Below are positions 9,161-17,237 of a stretch of 64,000 nucleotides of DNA, in pieces (within the stretch, counting starts at the first letter, position 1; each line of letters opens with the position of its first letter). Source of the DNA: Casp-actino8 sp964614655 (GTDB lineage: Bacteria; Actinomycetota; Acidimicrobiia; Acidimicrobiales; Ilumatobacteraceae); contig CAZTPF010000001.1 of NCBI GenBank assembly GCA_964614655.1, positions 1-64,000 of the forward strand, in the 5' to 3' direction. A program made the translations under genes and the position numbers. The notes under the pieces were generated by a model that saw only the letters and a list, made by a program, of their open reading frames with translations, had not been told where the DNA came from and made no database searches.

Positions 9161-9922
9161 GTGCCGATTACATCTTCTCTCGATTCCCGCGGGATCGCCG
9201 AGGTGGTCATGGACTGCCCGCCGGTCAACGCTCTCACCGTGGCTCAGTGGTTCGAACTGGCCGACACCGTCACGGCCTTCGGACGCGACCCGAAGTGCCG
9301 AGTCGTGGTCCTGCGGGCCGAGGGCAAAGGCTTCAACGCCGGCGTCGACATCAAAGAGATGCAGAACACCGACGGATTCGACGCTCTCATCGGCGCCAAC
9401 AAAGGCTGCTTCGCCGCTTTCGCCGCCGTGTACGACTGTCCGGTGCCCGTGATCTCGGCGGTGGCCGGATTCTGTGTGGGCGGCGGAATCGGACTGGTCG
9501 GCAACAGCGACGTGATCGTCGCGAGCGACGACGCATTCTTCGGACTCCCCGAAGTCGACCGTGGTGCACTCGGTGCCGCCACCCACCTGGCCCGGCTCGT
9601 CCCGCAACACAAGATGCGCGCCATGGTCTACACCTCGGCCACGGCGACGGCCGCCGAACTGCACGCCTTCGGCAGCGTGCTCGAGGTCGTCCCCCGCGCC
9701 GAACTTCGAGACGCCGCGATGAAGGTGGCCGAGAACATCGCTTCCAAGCACCCCACCGTCATTCGCGCCGCCAAGGAGAGCCTGAACGGCATCGATCTCT
9801 GGGACGTGAAGCGCAGCTATCGCTTCGAACAGGGATTCACGTTCGAGCTCAACCTGACCGGTGTGTCCGACGAACTGCGCGACGACTTCGCCGGCACCGA
9901 CAAAGCCAAGAAGGACGACTGA
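9161..9922 (+). CDS. echA20: EchA20-like steroid-ring hydrolase (crotonase fold)
   Basis: A 253-residue crotonase-superfamily protein starting at GTG 9161 (VPITSSLDSRGIAEVV). Motifs include GFNAGVDIKEMQ and AVAGFCVGGGIGLVGNSDVIVAS, the oxyanion-hole region. In M. tuberculosis, EchA20 hydrolytically opens the steroid D ring of the bicyclic CoA thioester formed from HIP (HIEC-CoA) during cholesterol breakdown. Identification is supported by both the sequence pattern and the immediate downstream order ipdA-ipdB-ipdC, which matches Rv3550-Rv3553. It is the first gene of a ten-gene operon; a TACGCT hexamer and a 17-bp palindrome lie just upstream. Its stop overlaps the ipdA start (TGATG). Confidence 0.9.
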   Translation: MPITSSLDSRGIAEVVMDCPPVNALTVAQWFELADTVTAFGRDPKCRVVVLRAEGKGFNAGVDIKEMQNTDGFDALIGANKGCFAAFAAVYDCPVPVISAVAGFCVGGGIGLVGNSDVIVASDDAFFGLPEVDRGALGAATHLARLVPQHKMRAMVYTSATATAAELHAFGSVLEVVPRAELRDAAMKVAENIASKHPTVIRAAKESLNGIDLWDVKRSYRFEQGFTFELNLTGVSDELRDDFAGTDKAKKDD

Positions 9923-10827
9923 TGGCCACCACCCCCCGCAACAAGGTCATGACCGAAGATCAGGCCGTCGCCACGATCGAGAGCGGCATGACGATCGGCA
10001 TCGGCGGCTGGGGAAGCCGTCGTAAGCCCATGAGCCTGGTGCGTGCATTGCTGCGCACCGACGTGCGCGACCTGACGGTCGTGTCGTACGGCGGACCCGA
10101 CGTCGGCCTGTTGTGCGCGGCCGGCAAAGTGAAGCGTCTGGTGTACGGATTCGTGTCGCTCGACTCGATCGCCCTCGAACCGCACTTTCGCATCGCCCGT
10201 CAGAACGGAACCATTCCCGAACCGGTCGAATACGACGAGGGCATGCTCCAGTGGGCGCTCTACGCCGGTTCGCTCCGCCTCCCCTTCCTTCCCACTCGCG
10301 CCGGACTCGGCAGCGGAGTCATGGACGTGAATCCGTCGTTGAAGACCGTGCGCTCGCCCTACGCCGACGGCGAAGATCTGCTCGCCGTACCGGCCATCCG
10401 GCTCGACGCCGCCTTCGTACACCTCAATCGCTCCGATGCGCGCGGCAACGCGCAGTTCCTCGGACCCGATCTGTACTTCGACGATCTGTTCCTCGCCGCC
10501 TGCGAACCCGGGCGACGCTTCGTCAGTACCGAGAAGATCGTCCCGACCGACGACCTGCTGAAGGAAGGCACGTTCCACACGCTGAAGATCAACCGCTCGA
10601 TGGTCGACGGTGTGATCGAGGCACCGAACGGCGCTCACTTCACCACCTGCGAGCCCGACTACGGACGCGACGAGGCCTTCCAGAAGGCCTACGTCGAAGC
10701 CGCACGCGACGCCGACTCGTGGACGGCGTTCACCCAGCGATTCCTCGCCGGCTCCGAGAACGACTACCAGTCGGCGGTCACGGCCTGGAGAGCCGAAGCC
10801 GCGGCAGCGAAGGAGGCTCGATCATGA
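9922..10827 (+). CDS. ipdA: IpdA, alpha subunit of COCHEA-CoA hydrolase
   Basis: A 301-residue class I CoA-transferase-fold protein. The N-terminal IGIGGWGSRRKPMSLVRALL and the later VMDVNPSLKTVRSPYADGEDLLAVPAI are typical of IpdA. With IpdB it forms a heteromeric hydrolase that opens the steroid C ring of COCHEA-CoA (2-(2-carboxyethyl)-3-methyl-6-oxocyclohex-1-ene-1-carboxyl-CoA). Despite the CoA-transferase fold the enzyme cleaves a carbon-carbon bond hydrolytically. The start (ATG 9922) overlaps the echA20 stop by one base, and its own stop overlaps ipdB as ATGA, consistent with equal expression of the two subunits. Confidence 0.92.
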   Translation: MATTPRNKVMTEDQAVATIESGMTIGIGGWGSRRKPMSLVRALLRTDVRDLTVVSYGGPDVGLLCAAGKVKRLVYGFVSLDSIALEPHFRIARQNGTIPEPVEYDEGMLQWALYAGSLRLPFLPTRAGLGSGVMDVNPSLKTVRSPYADGEDLLAVPAIRLDAAFVHLNRSDARGNAQFLGPDLYFDDLFLAACEPGRRFVSTEKIVPTDDLLKEGTFHTLKINRSMVDGVIEAPNGAHFTTCEPDYGRDEAFQKAYVEAARDADSWTAFTQRFLAGSENDYQSAVTAWRAEAAAAKEARS

Positions 10828-11743
10828 GCCAGAACGTCACGACACCGGCCCTCGCCGACGTGGTCGCCGTCGCCTGCGCCGAAGCCTGGCGAGGCGATGG
10901 CGAGATCTTCGCCTCCGGTATGGGCACCATCCCGATGCTCGGCGCCCGACTCGCCCGGGCCACGTTCGAACCCGATCTCATGGTCTCCGACGGTGAAGCG
11001 TTCTTCGTGGCCGGCGATCTGCCGATCGGCTCCACCGACAAAGTGGTCGAAGGTTGGATCCCCTTCCGACAGGTGTTCGACACGCTGTGGGGCGGCCGTC
11101 GCCACGTGATGATGGGCGCCAGCCAGATCGACCGCTTCGGCAACACCAACATCGCCAACATCGGTCCATGGCAGAAGCCCAAGGCCCAGTTGCTCGGTGT
11201 GCGCGGTGGGCCAGGCAACACCGTCAACAATGCGACGAGTTTCTTTATCCCGAAGCACGTGTCGACGGTGTTCGTTCCTGAGGTCGACATGGTGAGTGGC
11301 GTCGGTTACGACCGGGCTCGGGAATTGGGCGGCTTCGTCGCCGCCCGTCACGATCTGCGTCGGGTCGTCACCAATCTCGCCGTCCTCGACTTCGGCGGTT
11401 CCGATCACTGCATGCGACTCGTCTCGGTCCATCCGGGTGTCTCGGTCGACGACGTGGTGGCCAACACCGGCTTCGAACTCGAAGTTCCGACGAACGTTCN
11501 NNNNNNNNNNNNNNNNNNNNNNNNNNNNNNNNNNNNNNNNNNNNNNNNNNNNNNNNNNNNNNNNNNNNNNNNNNNNNNNNNNNNNNNNNNNNNNNNNNNG
11601 TCGACGACGTGGTGGCCAACACCGGCTTCGAACTCGAAGTTCCGACGAACGTTCCCGAGAGCCGTGGGCCCACCGACGACGAGATGGCCGCCATCGAACG
11701 CATCGACCCGCGTGGCTTCCGCCACCGAGAACTACCGTCATGA
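10824..11743 (+). CDS. ipdB: IpdB, beta subunit of COCHEA-CoA hydrolase (interrupted by a spurious N gap)
   Basis: The partner of IpdA; motifs include IFASGMGTIPMLGARLARATF, MMGASQIDRFGNTNIANIG and the C-terminal LVSVHPGVSVDDVVANTGFE. The gene is split by 100 N at 11500-11599, but the 55 bases before the gap (11445-11499) are repeated exactly after it (11600-11654). Removing the N run and one copy gives 765 nt, an uninterrupted 254-codon frame with stop. That is close to the known length of IpdB, so the gene is almost certainly intact. Start ATG overlaps the ipdA stop and its stop overlaps the next start (ATGA), so translation is coupled on both sides. Confidence 0.92.
11445..11654. other. 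Artificial assembly gap (100 N) flanked by an exact 55-bp duplication
   Basis: N fill 11500-11599. The 55 bases at 11445-11499 and 11600-11654 are identical, and collapsing them restores the ipdB frame. This is the signature of two contigs that overlap by an assembler k-mer and were joined by a scaffolder instead of merged. Confidence 0.93.
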
Positions 11744-12822
11744 ACATGCACCCTCGACTGCACACCCCACTTTGCGATCTGATCGGCATCGACTACCCGA
11801 TCGTGCAGACGGGTATGGGTTGGGTCGCCGGACCGAAACTCGTGAGCGCCACCGCCAACGCCGGAGCCCTCGGCATCCTGGCCAGTGCCACGATGGACTT
11901 CGATCAAGTGAAGTCGTCGATCGCCGAGGTGAAGTCGCGCACGACGCGTCCGTTCGGTGTGAACCTGCGCGCCGACTCGTCCGACGTGAACGACCGTATC
12001 TCGCTCATGATCGACGAAGGAGTGAAGGTCGCCTCGTTCGCTCAGGCGCCCAAGCCCGAACTCATCGCCCGTCTGAAGGATGCCGGACTCGTCGTCATCC
12101 CGTCGATCGGCGCCAAGCGCCACGCCGAGAAGGTGATGGAGTGGGGTGTCGACGCCGTGCTCGTGCAGGGTGGCGAAGGCGGCGGCCACACCGGTTCGGT
12201 GCCCACCACGATCCTTCTGCCCCAGGTCGTCGACGCCGTGCAGGGTCGGATCCCCGTGATCGCCGCCGGCGGATTCTTCGACGGACGCGGACTGGTTGCC
12301 GCTCTCGCGTACGGCGCGTCCGGAGTCGCTATGGGCACCCGCTTCCTTCTCACCAGCGACTCGTCGGTGCCGCAGTCGGTGAAGGACTACTACCTCGGCA
12401 AGGGCGTCCTCGACACCGTCGTGAGCACGCAGGTCGACGGCGTTCCGCATCGCGTGTTGCGCACCGAGTTGGTCGACCAACTCGAGGGAAGCGGGGCCAA
12501 GTTGCTCGCCCTTCCGCGAGCAGCCGTCAACGCGCTGCGCTTCAAGAAGATGACCGGTACACCGCTCACCGCGATGCTCCGCGAAGGGCTGGCCATGCGC
12601 AAGTCGATGGAACTCACCTGGACGCAGATGATCATGGCCGCCAACACGCCCATGTTGCTGAAGGCCTCGCTCGTCGACGGACGTACCGAGAGCGGTGTGA
12701 TGGCGAGCGGTCAGGTGGTGGGCGTCATCGACGATCTACCCACTTGCGCCGAACTCGTCCAGCGCATCGTCGCCGAAGCCGGTGACGTACTCGATTCACT
12801 CACCGGTTCGCCGGTTCGCTAG
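11740..12822 (+). CDS. ipdC: IpdC-like FMN-dependent enoyl/ketosteroid-ring reductase (nitronate monooxygenase fold)
   Basis: A 360-residue FMN TIM-barrel protein of the nitropropane dioxygenase/nitronate monooxygenase family. Motifs are PIVQTGMGWVAGPKLVSA, VDAVLVQGGEGGGHTG and AAGGFFDGRGLVAALAYGASGVAMGTRF. In Mycobacterium the equivalent gene (Rv3553, ipdC) directly follows ipdB. It acts on a hydroxylated HIP-CoA intermediate, preparing the rings for EchA20 and IpdAB. The location, length and order agree with that assignment rather than with a true nitronate monooxygenase. The first ATG overlaps the ipdB stop; a second ATG two codons later is an alternative. Confidence 0.88.
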   Translation: MNMHPRLHTPLCDLIGIDYPIVQTGMGWVAGPKLVSATANAGALGILASATMDFDQVKSSIAEVKSRTTRPFGVNLRADSSDVNDRISLMIDEGVKVASFAQAPKPELIARLKDAGLVVIPSIGAKRHAEKVMEWGVDAVLVQGGEGGGHTGSVPTTILLPQVVDAVQGRIPVIAAGGFFDGRGLVAALAYGASGVAMGTRFLLTSDSSVPQSVKDYYLGKGVLDTVVSTQVDGVPHRVLRTELVDQLEGSGAKLLALPRAAVNALRFKKMTGTPLTAMLREGLAMRKSMELTWTQMIMAANTPMLLKASLVDGRTESGVMASGQVVGVIDDLPTCAELVQRIVAEAGDVLDSLTGSPVR

Positions 12823-12831
12823 GAGACCTCC

Positions 12832-13290
12832 ATGGCCGCCACCACTCTGAACGGACCCGACGACGTTCGTTCTCATCTCGGGAAGCATCTCGGCTACAGC
12901 GAATGGATCACGGTCGATCAGGACCGGGTGAACCTGTTCGCCGACGCGACCGGCGACCACCAGTGGATCCACGTCGACGTCGAGCGGGCCACGACCGGTC
13001 CCTTCGGCGCTCCCATCGCCCACGGCTATCTCACCTTGTCGCTCTCGAACTACTTCCTCCCCCAGATCGTCGAGGTACAGGGTTTCTCGGCGGGTGTGAA
13101 CTACGGCGTCGACAAGGTTCGCTTCCCGTCACCCGTGAAGGTCGGTTCTCGTGTTCGGGCCGGTGCCGAACTCACCGCTGTCTCCGAGGTCACCGGCGGC
13201 CTTCAGACCACCATCGTGATCACGGTCGAGGTCGAGGGTTCGCCGAAGCCGGCGTGCGTCATCGAATCGCTGAGCCGTTGGCTCGTGTAG
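12832..13290 (+). CDS. MaoC-like (R)-specific enoyl-CoA hydratase
   Basis: A 152-residue single hot-dog protein with the hydratase-2 motif FADATGDHQWIHVD (catalytic Asp and His) and PFGAPIAHGYLTLSL. It hydrates 2-enoyl-CoA thioesters to (R)-3-hydroxyacyl-CoA or runs the reverse reaction. A strong AGGAG lies 6 nt before ATG 12832. As the fifth gene of the echA20-ipdABC operon it likely acts on a steroid-derived enoyl-CoA, though the actual intermediate is not determined. Unlike the paired MaoC subunits ChsH1-ChsH2 it seems complete alone. Confidence 0.85.
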   Translation: MAATTLNGPDDVRSHLGKHLGYSEWITVDQDRVNLFADATGDHQWIHVDVERATTGPFGAPIAHGYLTLSLSNYFLPQIVEVQGFSAGVNYGVDKVRFPSPVKVGSRVRAGAELTAVSEVTGGLQTTIVITVEVEGSPKPACVIESLSRWLV

Positions 13291-13300
13291 GAGGAACATC

Positions 13301-14107
13301 ATGAGCGTTCGTTCGCTGTTCGACATGAGCGGCAAGGTCGCCCTTCTCTCGGGGGCCGGTCGTGGAATCGGCGCCGCCAGCGCCCTCGCCCTCGCCGAGG
13401 CCGGAGCCGACATCGCCGTACTCGCCCGCAGCGTCGACCAGATCGAGTCGGTCGCCGCTCAGGCTCGTGCCATGGGTCGTCGTGCCGTCGCCATTCCGAC
13501 CGACGCCAACGATGCTGACGCCGTGGAAGCCGCCGTCGCCCGAACCGTCGCCGAACTCGGACGCATCGACGTGGTGGTCGGAGTGGTGGGCGGATCCATG
13601 CCGCAGCCGTTCATGAACACTTCCGACAAGGATCTCCGCAACGCCTTCGAGAACAACGTCGTGAACGGATTGCGTCTCGTTCGCGCCTGCGTGCCTCATC
13701 TCGTGTCGGCGAGCGACGGACGAGTGGGCGGGTCGTCGGTCGTCATGGTCTCGTCGGCCATCGGCCACGTCGTGGGTCGCGGCTACGTGGCCTACGGAAG
13801 TGCGAAGGCCGCCCTCGATCACGCCGTGCATCTGATGGCCGCCGATCTCAACCCCAAGATCCGTGTCAACGCGGTGGCTCCCGGGGCCATCCTCACCGAA
13901 GCGCTCGAGGTCGTGGCGGCCGATCCGGTCCTGAAAAAGACCATCGAGGACGCCACTCCTCTGCATCGCCTCGGCGAGCCCGACGACATCGCCGCTGCAG
14001 TTCTGTACCTCGCATCGAATGCGTCGAGCTACGTGACCGGGCAGGTACTGCCGGTCGACGGCGGCGTGCTCACCACCAACTTCAACTTCCCCATTCCCGA
14101 CCTGTGA
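13301..14107 (+). CDS. Short-chain dehydrogenase/reductase in the ipd operon
   Basis: A 268-residue SDR with a slightly divergent cofactor motif SGAGRGIG, a catalytic YGSAK and C-terminal YVTGQVLPVDGG. The usual NNAG motif is replaced by GVVGGSM, which is atypical but still compatible with the fold. It is preceded by a GGAGGAAC ribosome binding site 10 bp after the MaoC gene and overlaps the next gene by GTGA. With the adjacent MaoC protein it could form a hydration/dehydrogenation pair in beta-oxidation of a steroid-derived acyl-CoA; this is inferred from position only. Confidence 0.82.
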   Translation: MSVRSLFDMSGKVALLSGAGRGIGAASALALAEAGADIAVLARSVDQIESVAAQARAMGRRAVAIPTDANDADAVEAAVARTVAELGRIDVVVGVVGGSMPQPFMNTSDKDLRNAFENNVVNGLRLVRACVPHLVSASDGRVGGSSVVMVSSAIGHVVGRGYVAYGSAKAALDHAVHLMAADLNPKIRVNAVAPGAILTEALEVVAADPVLKKTIEDATPLHRLGEPDDIAAAVLYLASNASSYVTGQVLPVDGGVLTTNFNFPIPDL

Positions 14108-15348
14108 CCGACATCGACTCCGAACGACGCGGCTCGCTCGCCGCTCTTCGACACCGCGAATTTCGCTACTTCTTCACGGCGGCCGCCATCAGCAACGCCG
14201 GCGGCTGGATGCAACTCGTCGCCGTTCCGGCACTGTTGTTCGATCTGACCGACTCGTCGACCTGGCTCGGCGTGTCGTCGGTTGCGGCCCTCATCCCGGC
14301 CGTGTTCCTCACTCCGCACGCCGGCGTGCTCGCCGACCGCTACAGCCGGCGAACGATTCTGTTCATCACGCAGTTGGTGCACATGATCACGGCCTTCACC
14401 TTGTGGGCCACGTACGCAAGTGGCCACATCACTCCGACGCTCATCATCCTCCTCGGACTGGTGTCGGGAATCGCCACCGGATTCCAGACCGCGGCCTGGC
14501 AGAGCTTCGTCCCGCTCTTGGTGCCGGCCGACGAGATGCTCGACGCCGTCCGCCTCAATTCGGTGCAGTTCACCCTCGCTCGCGCCATCGGTCCGGGACT
14601 GGCCGGCGTCGTCATCGCAACACTGGGCACCGGCGCGGCCATCTTCATCAACGCATCGACCTATCTGCTCGTGCTCGGTGCACTCGTGGTGGCTCGACCC
14701 GTGCAATCGATCGCCCCCCGAGGCGATCGACGCGTCGGTGAGATCCTGCGCGAAGGCGGCCGCTACGTCTGGAACAGGAGGCCGTTGCGCATCGCCGTGA
14801 TCCTGGCCTTCGTCGGCTCGCTCTGCGGCCAGTCGCTCCAATACGTCACGCCAGCCATCGCCAGCCGTATTTTCGACCGGCCCTCCACCGACAATGCCGG
14901 ACTGCTCGTCGCGCTCGGTGTCGGTGCTGTCACCTCCTCGATCTTCTCGGTCGCACTCGGCGAACGGGTGAAGCGCTCGAACATCGTCGTCGGGTCGCTT
15001 CTGCTCTTCACCGCCAACGCCGTGCTCGTGGCCGTGTCGTCGTGGTACTGGCTCGGCATCGTCGCCTACTTCGTCGGCGGCCTCGCCCACCTTCAGATGG
15101 CGGTCGCCCTCAACACACTCGTGCAGGGTGCGGTCCCCGATCACATGCGCGGCCGATCCATGAGCTTCTATCTCCTCGGCATCCTGGCCGGAATCCCGAT
15201 CGGTGCCTTCGTCCTCGGACGCCTGGGCGACGTGGTGTCGATGCGTTTCGCCGTCGTCGTGAACGCCGTGATCCTCGGTGTCGTCATCGTCTACATGGTC
15301 ACTCGGGGTTGGTTGCGCGAGTTGAACACGACCAGAATCGATCCGTGA
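14104..15348 (+). CDS. MFS transporter (MFS_3 type) embedded in the ipd operon
   Basis: A 414-residue protein with about twelve hydrophobic helices and the MFS motif GVLADRYSRRT after TM2. It starts LAALRHREFRYFFTAAAISNAGGWMQ, typical of the MFS_3/transmembrane-secretion-effector group. The GTG start overlaps the preceding SDR stop, and its own stop overlaps the thioesterase gene (GTGA twice), so it belongs firmly to the operon. A role in moving a steroid, a pathway intermediate or a dead-end product is a reasonable inference, but the direction of transport is unknown. Confidence 0.82.
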   Translation: MTDIDSERRGSLAALRHREFRYFFTAAAISNAGGWMQLVAVPALLFDLTDSSTWLGVSSVAALIPAVFLTPHAGVLADRYSRRTILFITQLVHMITAFTLWATYASGHITPTLIILLGLVSGIATGFQTAAWQSFVPLLVPADEMLDAVRLNSVQFTLARAIGPGLAGVVIATLGTGAAIFINASTYLLVLGALVVARPVQSIAPRGDRRVGEILREGGRYVWNRRPLRIAVILAFVGSLCGQSLQYVTPAIASRIFDRPSTDNAGLLVALGVGAVTSSIFSVALGERVKRSNIVVGSLLLFTANAVLVAVSSWYWLGIVAYFVGGLAHLQMAVALNTLVQGAVPDHMRGRSMSFYLLGILAGIPIGAFVLGRLGDVVSMRFAVVVNAVILGVVIVYMVTRGWLRELNTTRIDP

Positions 15349-16004
15349 CCTCCCCCGAAGGCCTCGATCCCCAGTACGACGCGGCTCGAATCCGACTCGG
15401 CGCCGCCGTACGTCGACTCGGACACGCCGCCATCGGCCACGAGTCGTCGCTCGACGACATGAACGCGGCCGCCGCCGAACTCGAACGCATCGCCGAACGA
15501 CTCGAAGCCGATCCGCGTCGAGTGCGCGATCTCTCGCACTTCGGCAAGTCGCTGCAGAAGGTGGCCGAAGACGGCGAGATCCTGGCCAGCCATCTCGGTC
15601 GTCCCGGTTCCGGTGCCGGCAGTCCCCACGGTCTCGACATGACGGTGCACCGTGACGGTGATCGCATCAGGGCTCGTTTCGTTTTCGGACCAGCCGACGA
15701 GGGGCCTCCCCAGCGAGCCCACGGCGGCATGGTGGCCTTGGCCTTCGACGACGCCCTCGGCTTCGTCCTGAACATGCACCAGATCATCGCCTACACCGGT
15801 CGGCTCTCGATCAGCTACAAGGCCGGTTCACCTCTCGAGACCCCGCTCGTGATCACCGCCTGGCTCGATCGCCGTGAAGGTCGCAAGCTCTTCATCGAGT
15901 CCGAGCTACGCGAAGACCGCCCCGATGCCGAGTTGATCGCCACCTGCTCGGCGATCTTCGTCGAGATGACGAATCATCCCGGTCTGTCTGCCACAATTTC
16001 CTGA
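15345..16004 (+). CDS. Hot-dog fold acyl-CoA thioesterase (PaaI/4HBT type)
   Basis: A 219-residue protein. The first 100 residues form a charged, helical, unrecognised N-terminal region. The C-terminal half is a 4HBT thioesterase domain with PPQRAHGGMVALAFDDALGF (the HGG helix) and RLSISYKAGSPL. Such enzymes release free acids from stalled CoA esters or protect the CoA pool. The GTG 15345 start is fixed by GTGA overlap with the MFS stop. It lies in the steroid-catabolic operon, where a housekeeping role in recycling CoA is plausible. Confidence 0.82.
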   Translation: MTSPEGLDPQYDAARIRLGAAVRRLGHAAIGHESSLDDMNAAAAELERIAERLEADPRRVRDLSHFGKSLQKVAEDGEILASHLGRPGSGAGSPHGLDMTVHRDGDRIRARFVFGPADEGPPQRAHGGMVALAFDDALGFVLNMHQIIAYTGRLSISYKAGSPLETPLVITAWLDRREGRKLFIESELREDRPDAELIATCSAIFVEMTNHPGLSATIS

Positions 16005-16038
16005 GGGCGAGGGGGTCGCCCGTCGAGAGGGGGCCACC

Positions 16039-17199
16039 ATGACCGCACTGAACGACGACATCCGTGCGACGACCGAGCGCTTTCCACGCGAACTCGTCCG
16101 TCGCCTGGCGCGCAACTATCGCGAGAAGACTCTCGAGCACGCCGAACACACCATGACCGAACCGGCCACGGTGTTCACCGATCAGGCCCGCTTCGAGAAA
16201 GAACTCGAGGTGCTGTTCCGGCGCGGCTCGCACGTCGTGGGTTGGACGGGCGAGCTTCCTCGTCCGGGCACCTTCGTCACCAAGAACGTGGCCGGCCATC
16301 CGGTGCTCGTGACCCGAGCCGACGACGGTGTGCTGCGAGCCTTCAAGAACGCCTGCACGCATCGCGGCGCCCAGGTGGCCGACGGATGCGGCGAGGCCCG
16401 CCGACTCACCTGCCCGTACCACGCCTGGTCGTTCGCGCTCGACGGTTCGCTGGCCGGTCAGCCCGACTCGTACGCCTTCGACGAGATCGACCGCATGACA
16501 CTCGGCCTCGAACCGCTTCCGATCGCCGACGTGGCCGGATTGATCGCCGTCGGACTGAACGACGACGCCGATCCGGCGGCCGCCTTCGCCGACATCGAAC
16601 CCGAACTCCGCTGGTGCGGCTACGAGAAGCACGAAGTGGTGTGCCACCACTCCTGGAATCTGCGCGCCAACTGGAAGATCGCCTTCGACGTCAACCTCGA
16701 GACGTACCACGTCGACTATCTGCACCGCGAGACGCTGTACGACTTGGTGCTGCACCATCCGATCTACGACTCCTTCGGACGCCATGGTCGCTGGGGCTTC
16801 CCCACCACCGGAATCGAGAGGATCGCCGACGTGCCAGAGGACCAATGGCCCGACGTCGCTCCGGTGAGCATCGTGCACACTCTCTTCCCGTCGGTGGTGA
16901 TCCTCGAGACACCGGTGAGTTGTCAGATGTTCCGCATCTACCCGGGCCGCACCGTCGGCGAGTGCACGGTCGAGCTCACCGAAGCGTCGCTGCAACCCAC
17001 CCAGAGCGACGAGGAGCGCGCGGCGCGCAAGGCCGGGGCCGACTTCGCCGCCCTCGTGGTGGGCAAAGAGGACTTCCCGGCCGCCGAGCAGTGTCAACGA
17101 GGGGCCGAGATGGGGCTGAAGAACTTCCGATTCGGCACCAACGAACCCATGTTGCAGCACTGGCATCGCACCTGGCGTTCGGTGCTCGACGCCGCCTGA
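16039..17199 (+). CDS. Rieske non-heme iron oxygenase, alpha subunit
   Basis: A 386-residue oxygenase. The Rieske [2Fe-2S] ligands are Cys106, His108, Cys125 and His128 (C-x-H-x16-C-x2-H). The catalytic iron site begins with His224 and His229 in NLETYHVDYLH. It is of the aromatic-ring-hydroxylating/SRPBCC type, and the sequence around the cluster is unlike KshA (3-ketosteroid 9-alpha-hydroxylase). No reductase or ferredoxin gene is adjacent, so electrons must come from elsewhere. A purine-rich AGAGGGGG precedes ATG 16039. Its presence in the echA20-ipdABC operon suggests hydroxylation or demethylation of a steroid or a degradation product; the substrate is unknown. Confidence 0.87.
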   Translation: MTALNDDIRATTERFPRELVRRLARNYREKTLEHAEHTMTEPATVFTDQARFEKELEVLFRRGSHVVGWTGELPRPGTFVTKNVAGHPVLVTRADDGVLRAFKNACTHRGAQVADGCGEARRLTCPYHAWSFALDGSLAGQPDSYAFDEIDRMTLGLEPLPIADVAGLIAVGLNDDADPAAAFADIEPELRWCGYEKHEVVCHHSWNLRANWKIAFDVNLETYHVDYLHRETLYDLVLHHPIYDSFGRHGRWGFPTTGIERIADVPEDQWPDVAPVSIVHTLFPSVVILETPVSCQMFRIYPGRTVGECTVELTEASLQPTQSDEERAARKAGADFAALVVGKEDFPAAEQCQRGAEMGLKNFRFGTNEPMLQHWHRTWRSVLDAA

Positions 17200-17237
17200 T
17201 CACCGCTCACGACCTTCCACCCACTCGGAGAATTCCC

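Noticed and set aside
11445..11654. A real 55-bp direct repeat flanking an insertion in ipdB
   Set aside because: The spacer is exactly 100 N and collapsing the copies restores a perfect reading frame, so it is an assembly artefact and not a target-site duplication.
10113..12785. An 890-codon open frame on the plus strand
   Set aside because: Out-of-frame reading of ipdA, ipdB and ipdC that also runs through the N gap; Arg-rich with no domain.
16039..17199. KshA, 3-ketosteroid 9-alpha-hydroxylase oxygenase
   Set aside because: The Rieske loop and overall sequence pattern differ from KshA; only the general Rieske oxygenase class is supported.
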